A DNA stretch of 53,596 bases from Pseudomonadota bacterium (GTDB lineage: Bacteria > Pseudomonadota > Gammaproteobacteria > Steroidobacterales > Steroidobacteraceae): positions 1-53,596 of the forward strand of contig JANYAE010000036.1 in NCBI GenBank assembly GCA_025355105.1, given 5' to 3'. The notes under the pieces are model-generated. The model saw only the letters and a program-made list of their open reading frames with translations. It was not told the DNA's origin and ran no database searches. Of the stretch, positions 7,681 to 15,835 are shown piece after piece (within the stretch, counting starts at the first letter, position 1; each line of letters begins with the position of its first letter). The position numbers and the translations under genes are program-made.

Positions 7681-10600
7681 TCAGAGGCCGGTTCCCGTCA
7701 GCGTCACGGTCTGGGCTTGTGATCCTCCCGCGCCGGTGACGCGAAGACTTGCGGACTTGGCACCCGTGGAGGTCGGGCGGAACAGCACGCTGATCGTGCA
7801 TGATCCGCCAGCCGCGACGGACGACCCGCAGGAATTCGTCTGGCGGAATTGCCCAGGGTTCGTGCCGCTGAAGCCGATGCTGGTGATCGCGAGCGGCAGC
7901 GTGCCCGTCACGTTCAGCGTCACAACTTGTGCCGCGCTCGACGTGCCGCGCGCTTGCGTTCCGAACGCGAGCTGCTTCGGCGACAGTGTGAACGTCGGCA
8001 CGAGACCAATTCCCGTCAGCGTGATCGCCTGGGTGCCGCCGCCGCTGCCGGCGCTGACCGTCACGGTCGCGCTCTTGGTCCCCGCCGAAGTCGGATCGAA
8101 GACGACCGTGATCGTGCAGCTGACGGCCACCGCCGTGCCGCAAGTGTTGCTCTCGCGGAACTGGCCGGGGTTGTTGCCGCCAAGCGCAAGGCTGCTGATC
8201 GGCACCGGCACAAGCCCGGTGTTGGTCAGCGTCACGAGCTGCGCGGCGGTCGCGACGTTGAGCGCCGAGCCACCGAACGACAACGATTGAGCCGAGAGCG
8301 CGTACGACGCGGCAACGCCGGTTCCGGACAGTGCGACCGTCTGCGTGCCGGCGGCACCACCGGCGACGACGCTCAGCGTCGCAGACTTGGCCCCGACCGA
8401 AGTCGGCCGGAACGTGACCGTCACGGTGCAGACTGCCGACACGGCGAGCGACGGACCACAGGTCGAGGAGCGCGCGAACTGGTTCGCGTTCGCTCCGCTG
8501 AGGCTCACGGCGTTGATCGGCACCGCGACCGTCCCAACGTTCGTGACGGTCACCACTTGGGCGCCGCTCGCAACATACAACGCCTCGCTGCCGAAGCCGA
8601 GCGACGCCGTGGACAGCGTGTAGGCCGGACCCGTCGCACTCGACACGCGGTAGGTTGAGGTCGTCGTCGCGGCGTTGCCGGCCAGGTCCGTCGCGCTGAC
8701 GGCGAACGAGAACGATCCGGCGGTGGCTGTCGAAATTGCGGTACCGCTGCTCACCGGGCCCAAGCAGCTTGCGACCCCCGAGAGCGCATCCGCGCAGCTG
8801 TAGGACGCTGTGACGGCGGCGTTGAGAGCGTAGCTCGCGCCGTTCGCCGGCACGGCGATCGTCGCAACGGGCGCGGTCTTGTCGACGTTGATCGCGGTCT
8901 GGGTCGCCGTCGCCGTGTTGCCGGCGACATCGGACGCGGAGCCCGACGCGCTCTGGTTCGCGCCTTCGGTCGCGATCAACACGGCCGCGGGGCAGGACGC
9001 GACGCCGGAGCCGGACAGCGCATCGGTGCAGGCGAACGACACCGTAACGTTGGTATTCGTCCAACCGGCCACGTTCGCGGCCGGTGAGCGCGACGTGGTC
9101 ACGACCGGCGGCGTGCGGTCGATGTTGATCCCCGAGGCGGTGGCCGAACCGACGTTCGCCGCCTTGTCGGTGCAGGAGCCCGTGGCGGTCTGCCCGGCGC
9201 CGTCGCCCGAGAGCGTGATCGCGGCTGCGCAGGCATTCGCGGCGAGCCCCGAGAGCGCGTCGGTACCGGTAAACGTGACGGTGACCGGGGCGCGGAACCA
9301 GCCGGCGGCGTTCGCGGTCGCATTCAGCGACGCCGTCACCAGCGGCGCGGTCCGGTCGATGCTGACGGCCGGCCCGCTAACCGTCGTGCTCGAGTTACCG
9401 GCGTTGTCGGTGCAGGACCCTGCGCCGGCGGCGAGGTTGGCCCCTTCGATCGACAGGATCGTCGCCGGCGAGCATGCGGCGACGCCGGACGTGGCGTCCG
9501 TTCCGCTGTAGGTCACGGCGACCGGCGTGTTGTTCCAGCCGAACGCGTCGGGGAGCGGCGCCGCGACGACTGCAGTGACCGGTGGTGTCGCGTCGCGCTT
9601 GACCGACTGCGATGCCGCGGTGGCACCGCCGGGCGTCGTGACCACGCAGCCGACGACCTGTCCCGAGGTGTCGGTCGTGATCGTGGTCGGCGCGCAGCCG
9701 GCGGCGGATGTTGACGATGGCAGCGCGTTGCTGATCGACCATGAGACGCCGACATCACTGGTATACCAATTGTTGAGGCCAACCGTACCCACGACCCTGG
9801 CGGCCACCGCGGCCGGGCCATTGATCGGGGCCGCGACGGCAACGACGCGCTGCACGCGGTTGTTGGCTCCGGCGCACGGCCCGGCCGAACACGGCGCCGC
9901 GGCCTCCGCGACGAACAGGTTGCCGCTCGAATCGACGGCGAGGTGCTCCTGCCCAACCAGCACCGCAGCCTCGGCCATCAGGCCGTCGCCGCTGAACACG
10001 GAGCCGCTCCCGGCGCCGGCCACCGTCGCCAGAATGCCGTTCGAGTCAACCTTGCGCAGGCTCCCGTTGTAGCCGTCGAAGTACACCGCGCCCGCCGCAT
10101 CGACCGCCAGCGTCAGCGGCGGCGTCAGAGATACGGTGGTGGCGGGACTGCCGTCCCCCGCGATCGAGGCCGGCGGCGCGAAGACCCCGTTTCCGGCAAC
10201 CGTCGTGACCTTGCCGAGCGGGTCGACGCGACGCACGTAGCCGGTGCCGCCGCCGCTGTAGGCCAGCGACACGTACAGGTTCCCGGAGGCATCGGCGGCG
10301 AGCGCCAGGATGTTCCAGGCGGACGTCGGCAGCGACGGCGCGCCGTCCGTCGTCGCTCCGAACAGTGCGGCGGCGACGGTCGTGATCGTGCCGGACGAAT
10401 CGACGCGACGGATGTCGTCGCAGCAAACGGACCCGGCGCCCGTGCCCTCCGCGATGTAGAGGTTGCCGAGGCCGTCGACGGCAAGTCCCCTCACGAAGCC
10501 GAGGCTCGCGGTCGCGGCCGGCCCGCCATCGCCGCCGGTGCCGCCGCCTGCAAACAGGCCGACGGTGCCGTCCGGCTTGATGGCGCGGACTCCGGGGGCA

Positions 10601-13600
10601 CGGCCGGCGAGGCCGCTGTCGATCGTCTGGTTTGCAAAGTACACCGTGCCGGTAGCGTCGACGGCGATGTAGTACGGTGCCGGCAGCCAGGCACTCGTCG
10701 CCGGCCCGCCGTCGCCGTTGTTCGGCGGGATCGTGGCCGGATCGCTGCCGATGCCGGCGTAGGTCGTGATGGTCTGCGTCAGCACGTCGACCCGCCTGAT
10801 CCGGCCGTTCAGTTCGTCGGCGATGAAGAGGTTGCCCGCCGCATCCACCGCAAGGCCGCTCGGAAACGCGACCTCGGCGCTGGTCGCCGCGCCAGCGTCG
10901 CCGCTGAGTCCGTACGTGCCATTGCCCGCGTAGGTCCAGATCGTCCCGGGCGTCGTCAGCGTGTACGGGCTCACGGAGTAGGTGTTGGTCGCCGTGCCGG
11001 TATTGCCGGCGAGGTCGGTCGCCGTGGCCGTGAAGGTCCGCGAGCCCGCGACGCTCGTATCGATCGTCGCCCCGTTCGGCAGCGTGCCGCTGCAGGACCC
11101 CGGCGCAACACCGGAGAGCGCGTCGCTGCACGCGTAGCTCGCGATCAAAGTCGAACCGGTCGCGTACACCCCGGCCGGCGCCGGGCTCGAAATGCCGATC
11201 AGCGGCGGCGTGCGGTCGATGTTGAGCCCCGTCGCGGTCACGGGCGTGCTGACGTTGCCGGCAACGTCGGTGCAAGTGCCGACCGCACTCTGGTTCGCAC
11301 CGTCGGCGGCGAGCACGAGCGCTGGCGTACAGCCGGCGATGCCGGAGCCTGGCAAGCTGTCGGTGCCAGTGAATCCCACCGTCACCGGCGAGTTGTTCCA
11401 GCCGGCGGCGTTCGGCGGCGGCGATGCGGTCGCGGCCGCGACCGGTGGTACCGAGTCGATGTTGATCGGGCCGACCACGGCCGCGCCGACGTTGCCGGCG
11501 AGGTCGGAGCACTGCCCGGCGACGGCGAGACCCGCGCCGTTGACGCTGAGCGGTACGGGCGGTGTGCACGAGCCGAGCAGCACGCCTGACAGCGCGTCGC
11601 TCGCGACGAACGTGACGATCACCGGCGCGCTGTTCCAGCCCACGGCATTTGGCGGCGGCAGCGCGAGTCCGCTGACCGCGGGCGGCGTCCGGTCGATGTT
11701 GAGGTGGCTCGCCGCGACCGGGAGGCTGACGTTGCCGGCGCCGTCGGCGCAGGTGCCGGGCGCGGACGTCTGATTCGCGCCCTCGGTCGCGACCACCACC
11801 GGCGGCGAGCAGCTCGCAATCCCCGACGTCGCGTCGCTGCCGACGAACGTGACGCTGACCGCCGAGTGTTGCCAGCCGGCGCCGTTCGCCACCGGTGTGA
11901 CGACCGTCGAGGCGACCGGCGCCGTGACGTCAACCTTCAGCGTCACGGACTGGCTCGCGGTGCCGCCGGCGCTCGTCGCGGTGCAGGTCAAGGTGAGACC
12001 TGCGGTATCGGTCGACACCGTCACCGTGCCGCAGCCGCTGCTCGAGGTCACGGCCGACTGGGCATCGGTCACCGACCACGACACCGTGACCGCGCTCGTG
12101 TACCAGCCGGATGGCGACAGGGTGCCCGTGATCGTCGACTGGATCACTGGCGGCGTCGCATCGGCCGGAACGCCCGCGCCCGGCACCGCACGGACGCGGT
12201 CGTTGCCCTCGTCCGCGATGTAGAGGGTTCCGGCGCCGTCGACGGCGACGCCGCCCGGTCCATTCAGGACCGCGCTCGTCGCAGGCCCGCCGTCGCCGCC
12301 AAGCCCGCGAACACCTGCCGTGCCCGCGACCGTGAAGATCCGGGCGCTGCCCGAGGCGACGGCGCTGACGATGCGGACGACGTCGTTGCCGCTGTCCGCG
12401 ACGTAGAGATTGCCGTTGCCATCGAGCGCGAGGCCCGTCGGGTTCGCGAGGCTCGCCGCCGCGGCCGGGCCGCCGTCGCCGCCGAAGCCGGCTGTGCCGT
12501 TACCGGCGACCGTCGAGATGAGGCCTCCGCCGGGACCGGGCGGTGTGACGCGCCGAACCGTCGCGTCCAAGCTGTCCGCGATGTAGACGTTGCCGGCCGA
12601 ATCAACCGCCACTGCGGTCGGGAAATTGAGGCTCGCGTTCGTGGCCGGGCCGCCGTCGCCGCCGTTGCCGCCGCCGGCGATCGTCGCGATCGCCTGCGTC
12701 GCGGCGTCGATCCGACGGACGCGATTGTTCGACGTGTCGGCGAGGTACACATTGCCGGCTGAGTCCACGGCGACGCTGTCCGGATAGGAGAGCTGCGCGA
12801 CGCTGGCCGATCCGCCATCGCCGGCGAAGCCGAACGTGCCGGTGCCCGCGACGGTCGCGATGAGGCCCGTCTGGGCGTCGACGCGCCGGATGCGGCTATT
12901 GATGGTATCAGCGATGTAGAGGTTCCCGGCCGCGTCGACGGCGACGTCCATCGGGAAGTTGAGTTGCGCAGACGTCGCCGCGATGCCATCGCCGTTGTAG
13001 CCACTGCTGCCGCCGATGCCGGCAACGGTCGAGACCGTACCCGCGGGCGTCACCTTGCGAATGGCATGGTTGTAGAGGTCGGCGATGTACAGGTTGCCGG
13101 CGGCATCGAGCGCGACCCGGTTCGGGTTGAACAGGAAGGCCTGGAGCGCAGCGCCGCCGTCGCCGCCAAAACCCGCGGTGCCATTGCCCGCAGCGGTGCC
13201 GATCGTGCCGACGCCGCCGAGGACGCCGAAGATGCCCGCCGATGTCGGGCGGACCACGCGCAGGCGGTTGTTGCCCGCATCGGCGACGTACACATTGCCG
13301 GCGGCGTCGACCGCGACGCCGCCCGGGTTCGACACGCTCGCGAGCCCTGCGGGTCCATTGTCGCCCGCGAAGGCGGCGGTGCCATTGCCGGCGATCGCGA
13401 AGATGTCGCCGGTCGGCGTGACGACGCGCACGACCTGGTTGGCGCGGTCAGCGAGGTAGACGTTCCCGCCCGCGTCGATCGCGACCGCAACCGGGGCGTT
13501 CAGCATGGCGCTGGTTGCCGGGCCGCCGTCGCCACCGTAGCCGGCGGTCCCATTGCCGGCGAGCGTCGTGATGATCGAGCCGTTGGCGGGCGGCGTGACC

Positions 13601-14352
13601 GTCCGGATCACGTGGTTGCCCGTATCGGCAACGTAAAGCCAGCCGAACTGGTCGAAGGCGATTCCGGCGGGACTCGACAGGGTCGCGGCACTGGCCACGC
13701 CACCGTCGCCACTGTAGCCCGCCGTCGCACCAACGCCGTCGCCGACGACGGTCGTCAGCGTGCCGGTCGCATAGCTGCCGTCCGGTCCCGGGGCGACCCG
13801 GCGCACGACGTTGTTGCCGGTCTCGGAGAAGTAGAGGTTGCCGGCCGCATCGATCGCGATCCCGTTCGGCTCCGAAACGCTGGCGCTGGCCGCGACCGTG
13901 CCGTCCGGGCTGAGGCCGACCGTGCCGTTGCCCACCACCGTCGTGATCACCCCGCTGGTCGCGTCGACCCGGCGGATTCGTGCGTTGCCGGGATCCGCGA
14001 TGTACAGGCTACCGAGCGCGTCGAGCGCGAGCCCGGTCGGGTTCCCCATCGCCGCCGCCGTTGCGGCGCTGCCGTCGCCGCCGAAGCCGGCCGATCCGTA
14101 GCCCGCGACGCGGGAGACTGTGTTGCTCAGCGGATCGAATACGTACACCGCGTCATAGACGCCAAAATAGATCTTGCCGCTCGGGGCGTAGAGCACGGTC
14201 GTCGGATTGTCGAACGGCACGGACAGCGCCGCCGCTGGCCCGGTGCCGCCGCCGCCGGCGATCGTGCGAATGTTCTGGGCGCCTGCGAGCGTCGGCGTGA
14301 TCGCGATGAGGACCAGTGCGAGGCGCGCCGCGAGCCACGGGAGTCGGTTCAT
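7681..14352 (-). CDS. Giant exported protein: two NHL beta-propellers, Ig-like arrays, ASH/choice-of-anchor-D tail
   Basis: 2223 residues from the ATG at 14352, selected because it opens with a signal peptide ('LPWLAARLALVLIAITPTLAGA') and has GGAGG upstream. Regions by residue: propeller 1 with about 12 NHL units (27-725; 'GNLYIAD' and 'GGDGGPA' signatures); five Ig-like modules (728-1125; 'DRTPP', 'CTDVAGN'); propeller 2 with about six NHL units (1130-1500); five more Ig-like modules (1505-1908); three ASH/choice-of-anchor-D modules (1909-2223; 'FGSEA', 'FRPTS.GAKSA', ending 'TLTGTGL'). Such proteins are normally outside the cell or on its surface, binding protein or polysaccharide. No catalytic motif, LPXTG, PEP-CTERM or type 1 secretion signal is visible. 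It lies one base after the stop of the upstream small gene, so both are in one operon. Confidence 0.92.
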   Translation of the reverse strand: MNRLPWLAARLALVLIAITPTLAGAQNIRTIAGGGGTGPAAALSVPFDNPTTVLYAPSGKIYFGVYDAVYVFDPLSNTVSRVAGYGSAGFGGDGSAATAAAMGNPTGLALDALGSLYIADPGNARIRRVDATSGVITTVVGNGTVGLSPDGTVAASASVSEPNGIAIDAAGNLYFSETGNNVVRRVAPGPDGSYATGTLTTVVGDGVGATAGYSGDGGVASAATLSSPAGIAFDQFGWLYVADTGNHVIRTVTPPANGSIITTLAGNGTAGYGGDGGPATSAMLNAPVAVAIDAGGNVYLADRANQVVRVVTPTGDIFAIAGNGTAAFAGDNGPAGLASVSNPGGVAVDAAGNVYVADAGNNRLRVVRPTSAGIFGVLGGVGTIGTAAGNGTAGFGGDGGAALQAFLFNPNRVALDAAGNLYIADLYNHAIRKVTPAGTVSTVAGIGGSSGYNGDGIAATSAQLNFPMDVAVDAAGNLYIADTINSRIRRVDAQTGLIATVAGTGTFGFAGDGGSASVAQLSYPDSVAVDSAGNVYLADTSNNRVRRIDAATQAIATIAGGGNGGDGGPATNASLNFPTAVAVDSAGNVYIADSLDATVRRVTPPGPGGGLISTVAGNGTAGFGGDGGPAAAASLANPTGLALDGNGNLYVADSGNDVVRIVSAVASGSARIFTVAGTAGVRGLGGDGGPATSAVLNGPGGVAVDGAGTLYIADEGNDRVRAVPGAGVPADATPPVIQSTITGTLSPSGWYTSAVTVSWSVTDAQSAVTSSSGCGTVTVSTDTAGLTLTCTATSAGGTASQSVTLKVDVTAPVASTVVTPVANGAGWQHSAVSVTFVGSDATSGIASCSPPVVVATEGANQTSAPGTCADGAGNVSLPVAASHLNIDRTPPAVSGLALPPPNAVGWNSAPVIVTFVASDALSGVLLGSCTPPVPLSVNGAGLAVAGQCSDLAGNVGAAVVGPINIDSVPPVAAATASPPPNAAGWNNSPVTVGFTGTDSLPGSGIAGCTPALVLAADGANQSAVGTCTDVAGNVSTPVTATGLNIDRTPPLIGISSPAPAGVYATGSTLIASYACSDALSGVAPGSCSGTLPNGATIDTSVAGSRTFTATATDLAGNTGTATNTYSVSPYTLTTPGTIWTYAGNGTYGLSGDAGAATSAEVAFPSGLAVDAAGNLFIADELNGRIRRVDVLTQTITTYAGIGSDPATIPPNNGDGGPATSAWLPAPYYIAVDATGTVYFANQTIDSGLAGRAPGVRAIKPDGTVGLFAGGGTGGDGGPAATASLGFVRGLAVDGLGNLYIAEGTGAGSVCCDDIRRVDSSGTITTVAAALFGATTDGAPSLPTSAWNILALAADASGNLYVSLAYSGGGTGYVRRVDPLGKVTTVAGNGVFAPPASIAGDGSPATTVSLTPPLTLAVDAAGAVYFDGYNGSLRKVDSNGILATVAGAGSGSVFSGDGLMAEAAVLVGQEHLAVDSSGNLFVAEAAAPCSAGPCAGANNRVQRVVAVAAPINGPAAVAARVVGTVGLNNWYTSDVGVSWSISNALPSSTSAAGCAPTTITTDTSGQVVGCVVTTPGGATAASQSVKRDATPPVTAVVAAPLPDAFGWNNTPVAVTYSGTDATSGVAACSPATILSIEGANLAAGAGSCTDNAGNSSTTVSGPAVSIDRTAPLVTASLNATANAAGWFRAPVTVTFTGTDALSGLAANACAAAITLSGDGAGQTATGSCTDKAANVGSATASGINIDRTPPVVTTSRSPAANVAGWTNTNVTVSFACTDALSGSGVASCPAAVLIATEGANQSASGSASDVAGNTATATQTAINVDKTAPVATIAVPANGASYALNAAVTASYSCADALSGVASCLGPVSSGTAISTATAGSFSFAVSATDLAGNAATTTSTYRVSSATGPAYTLSTASLGFGSEALYVASGAQVVTVTNVGTVAVPINAVSLSGANANQFARSSTCGPSLAVSAVCTVTVTFRPTSVGAKSATLSVVAGGAAGTQTVALSGTGVAASYALSAQSLSFGGSALNVATAAQLVTLTNTGLVPVPISSLALGGNNPGQFRESNTCGTAVAVSCTITVVFDPTSAGTKSATVTVSAGSGGGTQAITLTGIGLVPTFTLSPKQLAFGTQARGTSSAAQVVTLNVTGTLPLAITSIGFSGTNPGQFRQTNSCGSSVAAGGSCTISVLFRPTSTGAKSASLRVTGAGGSQAQTVTLTGTGL

Positions 14353-14353
14353 G

Positions 14354-14809
14354 TCAGCCTCCCACGCCGGGCAGGCGGACGAGTTGCAGCGTCGCGGGGA
14401 TGGATCGCCCGGCTGCATCGGGGTAGACCAGGCGCACATCAGGATGCGCGCCGGTCTGCCACTGCTTGAGGAGCGTCGCCGGGATCACGAAGCTCGCGGA
14501 CAGCGTGGTGGTGCCGTGGGCCGGAAGCGTCACGAGCCCTGGATAGCTGCCAAGTCGCGGCGCCGCGGTGCTGCGCTCGCGCAACGTGACCTTGCCGCCC
14601 GTGATCCCGACGCTGCCGTGGTTTTGCAGCCTGAGGACCAACGTCACCCGCACGTGCGCGGCGTCGACGCGCTGCACCTCGCGAAAGTCGAAGAACGCCG
14701 AGGCGTTGGGCGCCGTCAGCATGGTTGCGTCCGCAGCGCCGATGGCGGCGAGTCCCGCAACGAGCGTACCGCCCAGGGCCAGAGCGGCCCTAAACACTGA
14801 ATGCGTCAT
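14354..14809 (-). CDS. Small exported protein, partner of the giant NHL protein
   Basis: 151 residues, ATG at 14809. The N-terminus is a signal peptide ('ALALGGTLVAGLAAIGAADA'). The mature part looks like a beta-sandwich: 'VRVTLVLRLQNHGSVGITGGK' style strands, 'LPAHGTTTLSASFVIP' and 'HPDVRLVYPDAAGR', a pattern seen in DUF11/Ig-like modules that carry 'N-G' turns. Its TGA is separated by a single base from the ATG of the giant protein and the ribosome site of that gene lies in its last codons, so translation is very likely coupled. I infer it acts with the giant protein, perhaps as a cofactor or minor surface subunit. No named family recognised. Confidence 0.7.
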   Translation of the reverse strand: MTHSVFRAALALGGTLVAGLAAIGAADATMLTAPNASAFFDFREVQRVDAAHVRVTLVLRLQNHGSVGITGGKVTLRERSTAAPRLGSYPGLVTLPAHGTTTLSASFVIPATLLKQWQTGAHPDVRLVYPDAAGRSIPATLQLVRLPGVGG

Positions 14810-15084
14810 CGCTGTGCCCCTTATTGCCCCGATGCGGTCTCCGGCGCCTCATAGCCGGAGGGAGCGGCCTTTGGAAAGCCGTCTTCCTATCGGATTACTC
14901 CGGGCTTGCGCCGGCCGAGTTGCGTCGCGCGAGCGATTTATTTGCGGCAACCGGGCAACGGACGCAGGCGCGCGCTGCGGTGGCGATCCGCACGATTGCT
15001 TGCTGCGGCGCAACGACGCGACGCGCGCCGGGAGCGCGAACCGGCTCGGTTGCGAAGGCTCGGAGGCCACGAGATACTCGCCGC
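14810..15084. promoter_or_regulatory. Divergent control region between surface-protein operon and sigma/kinase pair
   Basis: 275 bases lie between the outward-facing starts of the exported-protein operon (minus) and the sigma factor (plus). Both transcripts must start here or inside the sigma frame's upstream extension. A GC-rich 'ccgg...ccgg' inverted pair near 14838-14855 could be an operator or chance. I cannot identify a confident -35/-10 pair. If the sigma factor drives this operon, its promoter should be in this stretch. Confidence 0.4.
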
Positions 15085-15822
15085 GTGGTTCAAGGACTGA
15101 TCCCGACGCGGCTTCGAGCGACTTTTCCAAACACCCGCTGGAGCGTCGTCCGCGAAGCCTTGCAGGACGGCCGGCCGCGGGGACGCGACGCCGTGGCCGA
15201 ACTTTGCCAGCTCTACCGGTCTCCGGTTTTGGCGTACCTGCGCAGCCGCGGACATCCGACCGAGGTCGCACAAGACCTGACCCAGGGGTTTTTCCTGCAC
15301 ATGCTCGAGCGCGACCGCTTCGGGCGTGCCGAGCAGTTGAAGGGCACGTTCCGTGGCTTCCTGATCGGCTGTCTCAAGCACTTCGAGGCCAACGAACGCG
15401 AGCGGCGGCAGGCGCTGAAGCGCGGCGGCGACCTGCGGTTTCTGTCGTTCGACGGCGAATCGGCCGAGCATCGCGGCCTCGCCGACGGATGCGCGGCCGT
15501 GCCTGCCGACGTGCGCTTCGATCGCCAGTGGGCACTCATCGTCAGCCAGAAGGCGCTCGACCGCGTCCGCGACCGCTTCGGCGACGACGTATCACGCTAC
15601 GAGCGTCTGAAGGGGTTCCTGTTTGCCGGCGAGGACCCGGGCTCCTACGAGTCTGCGGCGCGGGATCTTGGCCTGCCGGTCTCGCTGGTGAGGAGCGCGA
15701 TCCACCGCTTGCGTCGCCACTACGGCGACGCGGTGCGCGCCGAGATCGCGCTGACCGTATCGGCCCCGCACGAGATCGACGACGAGATCCGCCACCTGAT
15801 CGGCGTGCTGTCCGCCGACTGA
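15085..15822 (+). CDS. ECF-like RNA polymerase sigma factor
   Basis: 245 residues if it starts at the GTG at 15085; the frame is open upstream to 14824, but similarity begins at 'FPNTRWSVVREAL', the usual N-terminus of this sigma group. Region 2 is visible in 'RSPVLAYLRSRGHPTEVAQD' followed by 'LTQGFFLHMLERD' and 'GTFRGFLIGCLKHF'. Region 4 is the C-terminal 'SYESAARDLGLPVSLVRSAI' followed by 'HRLRRHYG', a helix-turn-helix. This branch of extracytoplasmic-function sigma factors typically sits next to a Ser/Thr kinase gene instead of an anti-sigma factor, and here the kinase starts 13 bases after the stop. No ribosome site is well placed for the GTG, so the exact start is uncertain. Confidence 0.85.
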   Translation: MVQGLIPTRLRATFPNTRWSVVREALQDGRPRGRDAVAELCQLYRSPVLAYLRSRGHPTEVAQDLTQGFFLHMLERDRFGRAEQLKGTFRGFLIGCLKHFEANERERRQALKRGGDLRFLSFDGESAEHRGLADGCAAVPADVRFDRQWALIVSQKALDRVRDRFGDDVSRYERLKGFLFAGEDPGSYESAARDLGLPVSLVRSAIHRLRRHYGDAVRAEIALTVSAPHEIDDEIRHLIGVLSAD

Positions 15823-15835
15823 ATGCACGACGGCC

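Noticed and set aside
7681..14352. CRISPR-like or satellite DNA in the repeated region
   Set aside because: The periodic repeats are coding (NHL and Ig modules), vary at third positions, and have no constant repeat/spacer structure.
12964..14469. A 501-codon plus-strand ORF opposite the giant NHL protein
   Set aside because: It mirrors the repeated NHL codons and its translation contains no known domain; the minus-strand frame has signal peptide, repeats and a ribosome site.
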